Assembly: GCA_035373625.1 (NCBI GenBank)
Contig: DAOSNS010000017.1
Span: 16,681-80,680, forward strand
DNA: 64,000 nucleotides
From: DSWT01 sp035373625
GTDB taxonomy: Bacteria; Chloroflexota; Anaerolineae; B4-G1; SLSP01
Reading direction: 5' to 3'
Positions 8,875 to 17,166 of the stretch are shown here, in pieces. The notes below the pieces were generated by a model that saw only the letters and a list, made by a program, of their open reading frames with translations, was not told where the DNA came from and did not search any database. The stretch's first letter is position 1. Every line of letters begins with the position of its first letter. The position numbers and the translations under genes are program-made.

Positions 8875-9303
8875 ATGGGTGAGTTGTTGTTGACATTACG
8901 CCTGGTACTGGCCGCTCTACTCTATCTCTTCCTGGGTGTCGCCCTTTACGTGCTCTGGCGGGGGCTGCGCCAAAATGAGCAACCGCCCGTCGTCGTCCAT
9001 GCGCCGGCGCAGGTCATCATCGAACAAGGCGATGAGGCGGGGAGATGTATCACCTTACGTCCGGTCATGGCGGTCGGACGCGGTGCCGCCAATCATCTAC
9101 CGCTCAATGATCCCTTCACCTCCACCAAGCACGCGATGATTCTTTGGCGCGATAACCTGTGGTGGCTTGAAGACCTGGGTAGTCATAATGGAACTTTTCT
9201 CAACGATAAGCGCGTCAATAAACCAACACCCTTAGCCTCCGGGGATCGTATCCGCGTCGGACAAACCATTCTGCGGTTCGAGATGGGAGGGAATGAGGAA
9301 TGA
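8875..9303 (+). CDS. FhaB-like membrane-anchored FHA protein
   Basis: The 142-aa protein has one N-terminal membrane helix (about 4-26, 'LLLTLRLVLAALLYLFLGVA'). A cytoplasmic FHA domain follows (about 50-137), with 'MAVGRGAANHL', 'STKHAMILW' and 'DLGSHNGTFLNDKRV' forming the phosphothreonine pocket. This is the FhaB/FipA layout found next to FhaA in Actinobacteria, where it links phosphorylation to cell division and wall synthesis; here the role is inferred. The gene starts 1 nt after fhaA. Its final residues 'GGNEE' and the TGA fall inside a heptamer array. Confidence 0.78.
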   Translation: MGELLLTLRLVLAALLYLFLGVALYVLWRGLRQNEQPPVVVHAPAQVIIEQGDEAGRCITLRPVMAVGRGAANHLPLNDPFTSTKHAMILWRDNLWWLEDLGSHNGTFLNDKRVNKPTPLASGDRIRVGQTILRFEMGGNEE

Positions 9304-9367
9304 TGAGATGAATGGAGAATGGGGAATCGGGGAAGCAGGCCATAAACCTCAACCCACAACCCTCAAC
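9291..9367. repeat. Heptamer array of eleven units across the FhaB-like stop
   Basis: Eleven consecutive 7-mers keep register: GAATGAG, GAATGAT, GAGATGA, ATGGAGA, ATGGGGA, ATCGGGG, AAGCAGG, CCATAAA, then CCTCAAC, CCACAAC, CCTCAAC. The array includes the last codons and stop of the FhaB-like gene and runs almost to the ribosome binding site of the next gene. Confidence 0.75.
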
Positions 9368-9386
9368 TAAAACAAGGAGCTTACAA

Positions 9387-10178
9387 ATGGACTTGATGTT
9401 GAAAGGTAAAACTGTATTGGTTACGGCGGCGAGCCGGGGATTGGGCTACGCTACCGCGCGCGTGCTGGCCCAAGAAGGTGCCAACATCGCCCTGTGTGCC
9501 CGCAACGTCACCGCGCTGAAGGAGGCCGCCCGACAACTAGCCCGCGAAACCGGCGCCGCCGTCTTGCCGGTGGTCGCCGACATGACCCAGGAAGTGGACA
9601 TCCAACGGCTGGTCGCCGAAACGGTCAGGCAATTCCAGCGGATTGACGCGCTGTTTATCAACGCCGGAGGGCCGGCGCCCGGCCATTTCCTGGACCTTAG
9701 CCTGGAGCAGTGGGACGCCGGCATCCAGCTTACCATCCAAAGCTCGATTCGATTGGCTTATGCCGTCGTGCCGCTTATGCGCGAGCAGGGCGGAGGCAGC
9801 ATCCTCGCCAACACGTCCGTCACCGTGCGCTATCCGATGGATGGCTTGACCATTTCCAATGCCCTGCGCACCGCCGTCATCGGCCTGGTGAAGACGCTCT
9901 CCATCGAGCTAGGCGCCGATAATATCCGCGTCAACGCCATCGCGCCCGGCTGGACCCGCACCGAGCGTGTAGATGAAATCCTGCGCGCCCGCGCCGAACA
10001 CAACAGCACCACCGTCGAAGAAGAAGCGGCAAAAATTGTCACCGAGGTTCCCCTGCGTCGTATGGCCGACCCGGCCGAGTTTGCGCGCGCAGCGGCGTTC
10101 CTGCTTTCCCCGGCAGCCTCGTACATCACCGGCGTCACCCTCCTCGTGGACGGCGGCCTCGCCCGCGCAGTGCTGTAA
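9387..10178 (+). CDS. SDR-family oxidoreductase with altered catalytic motif (FabG-like)
   Basis: The protein has 263 aa. I chose the ATG at 9387 because AAGGAGC lies 6 nt upstream; an in-frame ATG at 9312 would add only repeat-encoded residues. The cofactor site is 'TAASRGLG' (residues 13-20), and 'NAGG' and 'RVNAIAPGWTRTE' are present. The usual Y-x-x-x-K reads S-N-A-L-R at 157-161, so both catalytic Tyr and Lys are missing. A subgroup of beta-ketoacyl reductase-like SDRs is known to lack the tetrad, so this may be ancestral to that subgroup rather than a mutation. The substrate is unknown. The stop abuts an octamer array. Confidence 0.75.
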   Translation: MDLMLKGKTVLVTAASRGLGYATARVLAQEGANIALCARNVTALKEAARQLARETGAAVLPVVADMTQEVDIQRLVAETVRQFQRIDALFINAGGPAPGHFLDLSLEQWDAGIQLTIQSSIRLAYAVVPLMREQGGGSILANTSVTVRYPMDGLTISNALRTAVIGLVKTLSIELGADNIRVNAIAPGWTRTERVDEILRARAEHNSTTVEEEAAKIVTEVPLRRMADPAEFARAAAFLLSPAASYITGVTLLVDGGLARAVL

Positions 10179-10208
10179 CGTCTCAGCGTGTGAACGTTCT
10201 AACGTTTA
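10177..10208. repeat. Octamer array, word AACGTTNN
   Basis: Four 8-mers (AACGTCTC, AGCGTGTG, AACGTTCT, AACGTTTA) begin inside the TAA of the SDR gene. They end 2 nt before the GGAGG of the next gene. Confidence 0.75.
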
Positions 10209-10221
10209 TAGGAGGCGAATA

Positions 10222-12141
10222 ATGAAGAGTGGGGATGTTGTTGTATGCTTATTGCTGCTCGGCGCAATGCTGATCGCATGCACAACCGGCCCCGCCACCC
10301 CTTCAACGCCCACGTCCGCGCCGGCGACCGCTACGCCCACCCCTACCACCCCACCGCTTCCCTCGCCCACGCCATCCCCTACCTCTACACCAAAACCGCG
10401 CGCGCTCACAATCTGCCTGGGATCAGAGCCGGCCTCGCTGTACCTCTACGAGGACGATATGTACGTCGCACGGGCAATCCGTCAGGCCATCTACGATGGG
10501 CCGATTGACACCATCAACTACAGCTATCATCCCGTCATCCTGCAAAAGCTGCCCTCTTTGGCAGACGGCGACGCCACGATTACAGCGGTCACGGTCGAAG
10601 CCGGCGCGCAGGTCGTTGACGCCAACGGCGATGTGGTGAAGCTCACTTCCGGCACACGCATCCGCCCGGCCGGCTGCCGCGTCAACGATTGTGCGGTCAC
10701 GTTCGACGAGCGCCCCGTTGCGATGGATACCATGCGGGTAACGTTTACCCTCAAATCTGATCTGCACTGGTCTGACGGCGTACCGCTCACCGCGCAGGAT
10801 TCCGTCTACAGCTTTAACCTGGCCCGCAACCCCGATACACCGAACTGGAAATGGCTGGAATCGCGCACCGCAAGCTACACCGCGCCTGACACGCACACCA
10901 CCGTCTGGACCGGCCTGCCTGGGTTCCTCGACCCCGCCTACATCACGGCGTTCTGGACGCCGCTTCCCGCGCACGCCTGGAATAAATACACGCCCGCGGC
11001 CTTATTGGAACAGGACGACGTCAGGCGCACCCCGCTCAGTTATGGGCCTTACGTCATCGAAAAATGGGAACCGGGGCAATATATCCGGCTGTCGTCCAAC
11101 CCGCACTATTTCCGGGCGGCGGAAGGGTTGCCCTATTTTGAGAAACTCACCTTCCGCTTCATCTCCAACCAGAACGTCGAAACAGCTCTGGACGCGCTGG
11201 CGAAAGGGCAATGCGATGTACTGAGCCTCGATCTGTACCTGGAGCGCGACCTGCCGCGCCTGCGGGAGATGGAAGCGGCGGGACAGGCAAAGCTCTACCC
11301 CATCAGCGGACCGATATGGGAACACCTGACGTTCAACGTTGATCCGCCACCCGACTACAACCATCCGCCGTTCTTCCAGGACGCACGGACACGGCGCGCA
11401 GTCACATTCTGTATCAACCGCCTGAAGCTGGTTGATCAGGTCGCCGGTGGATTCAGTGACATCCCGCATACTTTCATCCCCACAGACCATCCGTTGGCCG
11501 TCGGCGATGTCACCACCTACCCCTATGATCCGGACCGGGGGCAGGCATTGCTGGAAGAGATCGGCTGGCGCGACCGGGATGGCGACGGCATCCGCGAAGC
11601 GCACAGCATCGCCGGTTTCTTCGATGGGACGCCGTTCCGCATCCGCTACACCACCACCACGGCGGATGTGCGCACACAAACCAGTGCGTTGATCGTCGCC
11701 GACCTGGCGGCGTGCGGCATTCAAGCGGAGGTGGAGCAGGTTGACGCGGCGACCCTCTTCAAGGATGGGGCCGGCACAACCCTCTACGGGCGGCAATTCG
11801 ACCTCGCCGAGTTTTCGTGGCTTGTGGACATCACCCCACCCTGCGATCTTTACCTTTCGACAGAGATTCCATCCGCCGATAATCAATGGAGTGGGCAAAA
11901 CTTCGGCGGCTATCACAACCCGGCCTACGACGCCGCATGCCGACAGTCACTTGCGACGCTCCCCGGCGAACCGGATTATCTGACGGCTTTCGGCACAACG
12001 CAACGGCTCTTCAGCACCGATCTGCCGGCGCTGCCGCTCTTCTTCCGCCCGCGCATCTACGCCGCCCGCGCCGACCTGCGCGGCTTCGCCCCGGATGCTA
12101 TCACCGTGGAGACATGGAATATCGAGGGGTACGGGGAGTAA
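10222..12141 (+). CDS. Peptide/opine-type ABC solute-binding lipoprotein (SBP_bac_5), orphan
   Basis: The protein has 639 aa from the ATG at 10222 (GGAGG 6 nt upstream). The same frame is open further 5', but that is a shadow of the SDR gene. Signal peptide and lipobox are 'LLLLGAMLIACTTG' (Cys at about residue 18), followed by a Thr/Pro-rich linker. Family 5 features follow: 'VTFTLKSDLHWSDGVPLTAQ', 'DSVYSFNLARNPD', 'PLSYGPYVIEKWEPG', 'RRAVTFCINR'. Such proteins bind oligopeptides or other solutes at the cell surface for an ABC importer. No permease or ATPase is adjacent, so the ligand is unknown. The last 41 bp overlap the convergent glycosyltransferase gene. Confidence 0.85.
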   Translation: MKSGDVVVCLLLLGAMLIACTTGPATPSTPTSAPATATPTPTTPPLPSPTPSPTSTPKPRALTICLGSEPASLYLYEDDMYVARAIRQAIYDGPIDTINYSYHPVILQKLPSLADGDATITAVTVEAGAQVVDANGDVVKLTSGTRIRPAGCRVNDCAVTFDERPVAMDTMRVTFTLKSDLHWSDGVPLTAQDSVYSFNLARNPDTPNWKWLESRTASYTAPDTHTTVWTGLPGFLDPAYITAFWTPLPAHAWNKYTPAALLEQDDVRRTPLSYGPYVIEKWEPGQYIRLSSNPHYFRAAEGLPYFEKLTFRFISNQNVETALDALAKGQCDVLSLDLYLERDLPRLREMEAAGQAKLYPISGPIWEHLTFNVDPPPDYNHPPFFQDARTRRAVTFCINRLKLVDQVAGGFSDIPHTFIPTDHPLAVGDVTTYPYDPDRGQALLEEIGWRDRDGDGIREAHSIAGFFDGTPFRIRYTTTTADVRTQTSALIVADLAACGIQAEVEQVDAATLFKDGAGTTLYGRQFDLAEFSWLVDITPPCDLYLSTEIPSADNQWSGQNFGGYHNPAYDAACRQSLATLPGEPDYLTAFGTTQRLFSTDLPALPLFFRPRIYAARADLRGFAPDAITVETWNIEGYGE

Positions 12142-13852
12142 GAAGCAACACCATCGGAGCGTCGTAAACGCGGAAGCTCTCGTCGAGGTGAGGCAAGCGC
12201 AGGGCATAGCGCGTGCCGCAGCGTTCCGCCAGTGAGAGGGGCGGCGCGAGACCCGCATCTGCCAGGGGATCATCGCTGAGCGCCAGCGGCCCCAGCCGCG
12301 GACAGCGGCCAAAGGCGATGACCTCACGCTCGCGCAGCAAGGCCGCATACCATGCCAGTGTCGCGGCATAGCGCGCCGGTTGACGCGCCAGCGCGCCGTA
12401 TCCTCGCCGGCTTGCCAGCACGATGATTTCGGCTTCGCGCGTCGCCGTTGTCAACTGCGCGAGTTTCTCCGCTGTATCTTCGGCAAAGACCGGAAGGGTC
12501 AATGTCGTATAACGTTCGGCATCCCCCTCAGGCAAGGGTACGGGCAGCGCGTGATCCCATGCCTCCACGGCGACCGTCGCGCCGGCGGGCACATTCGCGT
12601 ACATCCACCGCGAGGCGACAATCCACGGGTGCGGCGCGGCATAGATCGAGACCTGCGCCCATCCCAGAAGCGCGGTCACCACCAGCGATGGCGCGGCAAG
12701 ACGCCAACGGACGCCGGCGATTTTCTGTCGGCGCACACAGGCCGAAGCGGCCCAGCCCGTCCACAGTGGATAAAGCGGCAATAGATAGCGCGGGAACTTG
12801 ACGTACAGGCCGGCAGTCACCAGGAAATATGCCAGCGTCCAGATTCCGGCAAGGCATGCCGTGAACGACCACCGCCGCCGCCTTAACGCCATTGCCATCC
12901 CAGCCATTCCCAGCAACGTCGTCGCCGGGCCGAGTCCCCAGAGCATCATCTGTGCTAACGGATAGAGGAAGGGCAACGTGCCCACATATTGGCGCGTGTA
13001 GGGGAAATCGAAACGCCCGGAGGCCATCATGGCCTGAATCATCGGCCCGTTCCAGGCCGTCAAAGGCCGCAGAACTGCCCAGGGCGAAGCGAGAAAGAAG
13101 GCCAAAAACAGACAGGAGACAGCGGACAGCAGACGGGATACTCGCTTCTCGTTTCTCGTTACTCGTTTCTCGTTTCTCGTTACTCGTTTCTCATGACTCG
13201 CTACTCGTTCCCCCCAACTCGCAACCCACACCCCCAATCCCACCACCACCGCGCACCACACCAGCGAGGCTTTGCAGGCCAGTGCCAACCCCGCAAGTGC
13301 TCCCGCAAGTGACCAACGACGACGGGTAGCCGCAAGGATCGCACCGGAAGCAAAAATCGCGCCGAGGATATCCACGGTATAAAAGCGCGCTTGCTGGATA
13401 GGGAAAGGGGCAAAGGCCATCAATGCGGCAGCGAGCAAAGCACCCCACCTTCCGGCAGCGCCGTGATTTCCGGCCAGCGCACGACCCCACGCGCCGGCTA
13501 AGGCGACAAGCAATACACCGAGCAGACCGGAGAAGAGCCGTAGCGTGATCAGGGGATCAACAGAAGGCGCGGCCATCACGAACAGGCGCGCCACGTAGAC
13601 CGGTAGATGTCCGTAGGGGAAATCCGGCGTTGTGGCGCAGGGATCGCCCCACAATGGCGTCGCCTGCGCCACAGCGATCAGGAACCGCTCATCCGGGTGC
13701 GCCGCAATGGCAAAGCCCGCTTCCGTAGCCGGGGCATCCCAATCCGGTGCGGGCAGCCGCAGCGCCGTCGCCAGCAAGAGCAGGGCAATCCATAGCCGGC
13801 GAGTCTTTCCGGTGCCGCGCGGCGCAAATACCTTCCCGGTTAAATAGCTCAA
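12101..13852 (-). CDS. GT39/ArnT-like polytopic glycosyltransferase with an in-frame heptamer-repeat insert
   Basis: The 583-aa protein has about 11-13 predicted membrane helices. An acidic motif 'AHPDERFLIAVA' (about 51-62) follows the first helix, as in polyprenyl-phosphate-dependent mannosyl/arabinosyl transferases (GT39, PMT_2). These use lipid-linked sugars at the outer membrane face. Residues about 214-247 are a charged, repetitive stretch ('EKRVTRNEKRVTRNEKRVSR') encoded by a 7-bp DNA repeat and sitting in a loop between two helices. The start is uncertain: the frame opens with TTG at 13852 and has no clear ribosome binding site. The 3' end overlaps the convergent solute-binding gene by 41 bp. 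Confidence 0.72.
   Translation of the reverse strand: MSYLTGKVFAPRGTGKTRRLWIALLLLATALRLPAPDWDAPATEAGFAIAAHPDERFLIAVAQATPLWGDPCATTPDFPYGHLPVYVARLFVMAAPSVDPLITLRLFSGLLGVLLVALAGAWGRALAGNHGAAGRWGALLAAALMAFAPFPIQQARFYTVDILGAIFASGAILAATRRRWSLAGALAGLALACKASLVWCAVVVGLGVWVASWGERVASHEKRVTRNEKRVTRNEKRVSRLLSAVSCLFLAFFLASPWAVLRPLTAWNGPMIQAMMASGRFDFPYTRQYVGTLPFLYPLAQMMLWGLGPATTLLGMAGMAMALRRRRWSFTACLAGIWTLAYFLVTAGLYVKFPRYLLPLYPLWTGWAASACVRRQKIAGVRWRLAAPSLVVTALLGWAQVSIYAAPHPWIVASRWMYANVPAGATVAVEAWDHALPVPLPEGDAERYTTLTLPVFAEDTAEKLAQLTTATREAEIIVLASRRGYGALARQPARYAATLAWYAALLREREVIAFGRCPRLGPLALSDDPLADAGLAPPLSLAERCGTRYALRLPHLDESFRVYDAPMVLLLTPRTPRYSMSPR
13112..13210. repeat. Heptamer array inside a coding sequence
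   Basis: Read on the minus strand, about ten 7-mers of the form NNNCGAG/NNNTGAG are followed by CTG-ending 7-mers (TCTGCTG, TCCGCTG, TCTCCTG). Since 7 is not a multiple of 3, the protein repeats every 21 nt as the 7-residue unit EKRVTRN. The frame of the glycosyltransferase is kept. The words match the intergenic arrays at 7970, 50004 and 63884. Confidence 0.85.
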
Positions 13853-13897
13853 AGGGCCGAACGAATAAACCTCCCGAATTTTGATTTGCCGACTAAG

Positions 13898-15562
13898 CTA
13901 TTCCCGCTGCAGGGCCACCTCTACGTCATAGGGTGATGGCTCGTCGCCGATCCAAATGTCATCACCGGTCACAGGGCGGTACCCTTCGGCCCAGACGATG
14001 ATGCTGTAGGCTCGATTGCGTTCCAAAGCATACGGAAGCTCAAAATAGCCGTTGGCGTCGGTCTGGGCATAGGTGTAAACCTGATCTTCTTCACCGTTCC
14101 AGTCCTCAACGGTGATGCCGGGCATCAACACGACGTAGAGCGCGCCTTCGATCCCGCGTTTGGTGCTGGCGTTGATGACATACCCACGGATCAACAACCC
14201 TTCGCCGGGAGTGGCCGCAGGCGTCGCCGCGCCTCCTACCTTGATCGAACCCTCGGCCAGTTTTTTGCCCTCGACGAACAATTCGAGCCGATAAATGCCC
14301 TCGATCAAACCGTTCTCATTGTAAGCGCTCACCCACCAATTTCCACTCTCGCCACCTGCCCACGGGGCGGGCGCCCAGCTTATGTCTTCCTGATATTCAC
14401 CGTCCAGATACCAGCGGGCCTCCCAGGAAAGATTGTCCGCCATGCCACTGTACTCCCAACACGCATACAGTTCGGTCGCACCGGAGGGCAATTGCGTCAC
14501 GGCCATCGTCGGACGATCGTTCTCATCCACAGCCGGCGCAAAGACGATGCTGGAAAAACTGGGTTTCCCTGACGTCTTGGGTTTGGGGCGCGACGGTTCA
14601 GGCGTTGGGACAACCGCCGCGCCCGATTTCGCAGCCTCGATAAGCGACTTCGCCAGGTTGACCGGGCGGATGGCATTGATAAAACCGCCGACAGGGATGC
14701 AGTTATCGTTCTCATTGATATAGCCGTCGCCGTTGGTATCTGCAAGATAGCGGCAATCGGCAAAACGCTCCGCGCCGCCGTACCCCACTTGCGTCGGCAC
14801 GCCGATGATTTCGCCGCTCAGGTTCGCCGCCAGGCCGCCGCTGTTGCCCCCGGCGATAGTGGCGTCGGTCTTGATGTAGGCGCGCCCCTCGACGCCCGGC
14901 TCACGGGTAAAGCCACTCACCACCCCTTCCGTGAAGGTGATCGTCTCACCGCCAATGCCGGGATATCCCAGGATATGCAACAAGTCGCCGAGTTCCAGCG
15001 CGTCCGAGTCACCTATCGGCACGTAGGTCAGGCCCAACTGCCGGGGATCAACGGCTTCGCCGCTCAAATCGCTGACGATTTGGATGACGGCCAGGTCCAG
15101 GTCGTAGTCAATGGCGCGGATTTCGGCCAGATAGCGCAGTTCCGGCGTGTCGTCGGAGCGCACGGTGATGGCGACCCCCAGTGCGTCGGGGCGGTATTTG
15201 GGATCGGGATCAGAGGCGACGTGGGCGTTCGTCAAAATCAGGCCGTCCGGTGTGAGAATCGAGCCGGAGCCTGTCCACAACGGTTGAAAACGTCCGCCTT
15301 CTTTGACCAGAGCGATGATCTGCACGGTAGCGCGGAACAGGTTCTGTCGGATTTGTCGTTCATCCACAGTAGGCGTTGTCGGCGCGAGCGTCTTCTCGGT
15401 TATCGGGGTAGCTTCGGCTACGGGTTTTTCAGGAGGGGTAGCGGTTGCTTTGGGCGGCGTTGTCGTCTCAGGCGTTACCGGCGGCAGTGTATTCGGAGCG
15501 CCACAGCTCAAAGCCAGTAAAAAGGCCACACAGAGGAATAACCAGCGCATGCGTTTGCTCAT
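13898..15562 (-). CDS. Lipoprotein trypsin-like serine protease (S1C/DegP-like) with calcium-loop insert and C-terminal beta domains
   Basis: The protein has 554 aa. Lipobox 'LLALSC' gives Cys20; residues 21-68 are a Pro/Thr linker. The protease domain (about 70-300) has the triad H114 ('TNAHV'), D156 ('YDLDLAVI') and S241 ('AGGNSGG'). Unlike DegP there is no PDZ domain. After the nucleophile comes a calcium-binding-like loop, 'DTNGDGYINENDN' (275-287), flanked by C270 and C288, which may form a disulfide. The C-terminal part is a beta-rich module (about 325-435), then a carboxypeptidase-regulatory-like domain (about 450-554, 'YAQTDANGYFELPY'). It is likely anchored outside the cell. It is third in the operon after the PrsW-like and small membrane genes, starting 9 nt after the latter. 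Confidence 0.85.
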   Translation of the reverse strand: MSKRMRWLFLCVAFLLALSCGAPNTLPPVTPETTTPPKATATPPEKPVAEATPITEKTLAPTTPTVDERQIRQNLFRATVQIIALVKEGGRFQPLWTGSGSILTPDGLILTNAHVASDPDPKYRPDALGVAITVRSDDTPELRYLAEIRAIDYDLDLAVIQIVSDLSGEAVDPRQLGLTYVPIGDSDALELGDLLHILGYPGIGGETITFTEGVVSGFTREPGVEGRAYIKTDATIAGGNSGGLAANLSGEIIGVPTQVGYGGAERFADCRYLADTNGDGYINENDNCIPVGGFINAIRPVNLAKSLIEAAKSGAAVVPTPEPSRPKPKTSGKPSFSSIVFAPAVDENDRPTMAVTQLPSGATELYACWEYSGMADNLSWEARWYLDGEYQEDISWAPAPWAGGESGNWWVSAYNENGLIEGIYRLELFVEGKKLAEGSIKVGGAATPAATPGEGLLIRGYVINASTKRGIEGALYVVLMPGITVEDWNGEEDQVYTYAQTDANGYFELPYALERNRAYSIIVWAEGYRPVTGDDIWIGDEPSPYDVEVALQRE

Positions 15563-15571
15563 TTCACCACC

Positions 15572-16150
15572 TCAGTACCTCAAACTCTCGATGAATGTGC
15601 GGAAGTAGCGATAATCGGCGTCAAACGTCTCACTATCCGCCAGATAGGTCACCACGATGAGACGCCCCGCGTCACGCAGCGACACATCCACGCCGCGCAC
15701 TACACGCGGCAGGCGGTTCATGTAGGGGCTGTGATCCACCATAACGTAGGTGAAAGTGCGTTGCACCGCCGTTTCACCGCGAACTCTCACTTGTTCGGTG
15801 GACAGCGTCCTGTAGGCGTCCACCGTCGCCGCCCGTTCCAGCGCCAGCGCGTCCAAAACCAACGCGGGATCGGCATCATCGGCGAGGGCGCGGCTGCGCA
15901 ATTCCAGCACCGTGTTGAACGCACCGCTCAACGGATTGCGCGCCCGCAACAGCGGATCGGTACCGGTCTGGCGCACCCAACCGGTGAAGATGCGCCCGGA
16001 AAGGCCGGCGTCGCCGAGGGTGAAATCCTCCGCACGATACAGCGTCGTCTCACGCAGCCACAGTCCTGAAAGCAGCGCCACCGCCACCAGTGCGATGACG
16101 GCCCAATCGGCCCACCGGTCGCGGCGTGAAATTTGCGATGAAGCGGTCAT
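15572..16150 (-). CDS. Small membrane-anchored protein of unknown function
   Basis: The protein has 192 aa. I do not recognise a family. One membrane helix (about 17-31, 'AVIALVAVALLSGLWL') leaves a roughly 160-residue extracytoplasmic domain. That domain has an alpha/beta character and ends 'VVTYLADSETFDADYRYFRTFIESLRY', which resembles stress-type or PsbP-like periplasmic folds only loosely. The start overlaps the PrsW-like stop by 4 nt (ATGA), so translation is coupled. The protease gene follows after 9 nt. The context suggests an envelope or proteolysis accessory. Confidence 0.6.
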   Translation of the reverse strand: MTASSQISRRDRWADWAVIALVAVALLSGLWLRETTLYRAEDFTLGDAGLSGRIFTGWVRQTGTDPLLRARNPLSGAFNTVLELRSRALADDADPALVLDALALERAATVDAYRTLSTEQVRVRGETAVQRTFTYVMVDHSPYMNRLPRVVRGVDVSLRDAGRLIVVTYLADSETFDADYRYFRTFIESLRY

Positions 16151-17109
16151 TGCGCACCTCCTTCGGCGTCTACGCCTGATAAAGTGATCTTGTTGGCGCG
16201 GCGGATCAAAGAGAAGAGCGCGCCGAAGGTCGCCGCCGCCACCACCGTTGCCAGGAGCAGGCCGGGCCAGGGATTGAAGCCGCCGCCGGAGAGATCAAGG
16301 GCCGTGGTTGTCAGCTCACCGCGCAGGGTGGTGAAGATGCCGTTGAGGACGGCCGCCAATGCTACACCGGCGGGCAGCCACCAGGACGGCTCATCCTCAA
16401 ACCTGGCGCGCCCCAAGAAGTAGCCCGTCAATCCGGCGAAGCTCGCCTGCGCCAGGGCCGTCACGACGATGCGGATCACACCCGCCTGCAGGTGCACCCC
16501 GCCATCGGCGATGATGTAGTTGATGTTCAACATCGTGGCATAGCCGAGGCCGGCGGCAGTGCCGTAGATGACACCGTCCACCCGCTCATCAAACTCCGGC
16601 AGAGGGAAGACAGAGTAACGGACCGCAGCGTACTTGAGGAATTCTTGCACGAAACCGATGACCAGAATCGCGCCGAGTAGCCCCCCCAACGGACTGCGCG
16701 GCAACCAACGTTGCACCTCGAAGACTCGATCCACCAGCGGGATACCGACGGCCTGCGCCAGCAACGCGCCCAGGATAAAGACGCTGAAAACGTAGCCTTT
16801 CGGCTCGGGCTCCAGACGATCCTGTTGGTAGAAGAAGGCCAACCAGAGCAACGCCGGCAGCAACGCCAGCCCCACCCCCACGGCAATCAGCACCCAGCCG
16901 GAAAATGTGGGATGGAAAAGCCCCACCAGGATTTCAACGAGCAGCACAAATCCCAGTTGTCCGGCGATCATCCCCAGGCCCGCGCGCCATGCGCCGGGGT
17001 GTTCCTGCGTCACTTTAGCATAATGACGCGCACAGTATGTCCGCCCGCCCAATTTTTTGGCGTCGGCGTCCACCGGTTGATGACACACACAACAGATGTC
17101 TTTGTCCAT
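16147..17109 (-). CDS. PrsW-like membrane protein with zinc-ribbon-like N-terminus and degenerate active site
   Basis: The protein has 320 aa from the ATG at 17109, which has GGAGGAG about 7 nt upstream. The frame continues 5' only through repeat DNA. Residues 6-30 hold 'CCVCHQPVD...YCARHY', a possible C2CH zinc ribbon. Then come about eight membrane helices with the PrsW layout 'GFVQEFLKYAAV' ... 'FDERVDGVIYGTAAGLGYA' ... 'LTGYFLGRA'. PrsW proteases normally show E-E-x-x-K, an E-N-x-x-Y block and a conserved His. Here these read Q155-E156-F-L-K, L194-N195-I-N-Y and Q221. Metalloprotease activity is therefore doubtful; a non-catalytic role is more likely. It is first in an operon with an S1C protease. 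Confidence 0.75.
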   Translation of the reverse strand: MDKDICCVCHQPVDADAKKLGGRTYCARHYAKVTQEHPGAWRAGLGMIAGQLGFVLLVEILVGLFHPTFSGWVLIAVGVGLALLPALLWLAFFYQQDRLEPEPKGYVFSVFILGALLAQAVGIPLVDRVFEVQRWLPRSPLGGLLGAILVIGFVQEFLKYAAVRYSVFPLPEFDERVDGVIYGTAAGLGYATMLNINYIIADGGVHLQAGVIRIVVTALAQASFAGLTGYFLGRARFEDEPSWWLPAGVALAAVLNGIFTTLRGELTTTALDLSGGGFNPWPGLLLATVVAAATFGALFSLIRRANKITLSGVDAEGGAQ

Positions 17110-17166
17110 AGTGCTCCTCCTGGGCAGTCCAAAGTTAAATTCCGATTCTCGGTAGTAATTTTGCCT

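Noticed and set aside
9973..10221. 83-residue N-terminal extension of the solute-binding protein
   Set aside because: It overlaps the SDR gene in another frame and would hide the signal peptide and lipobox that begin at 10222.
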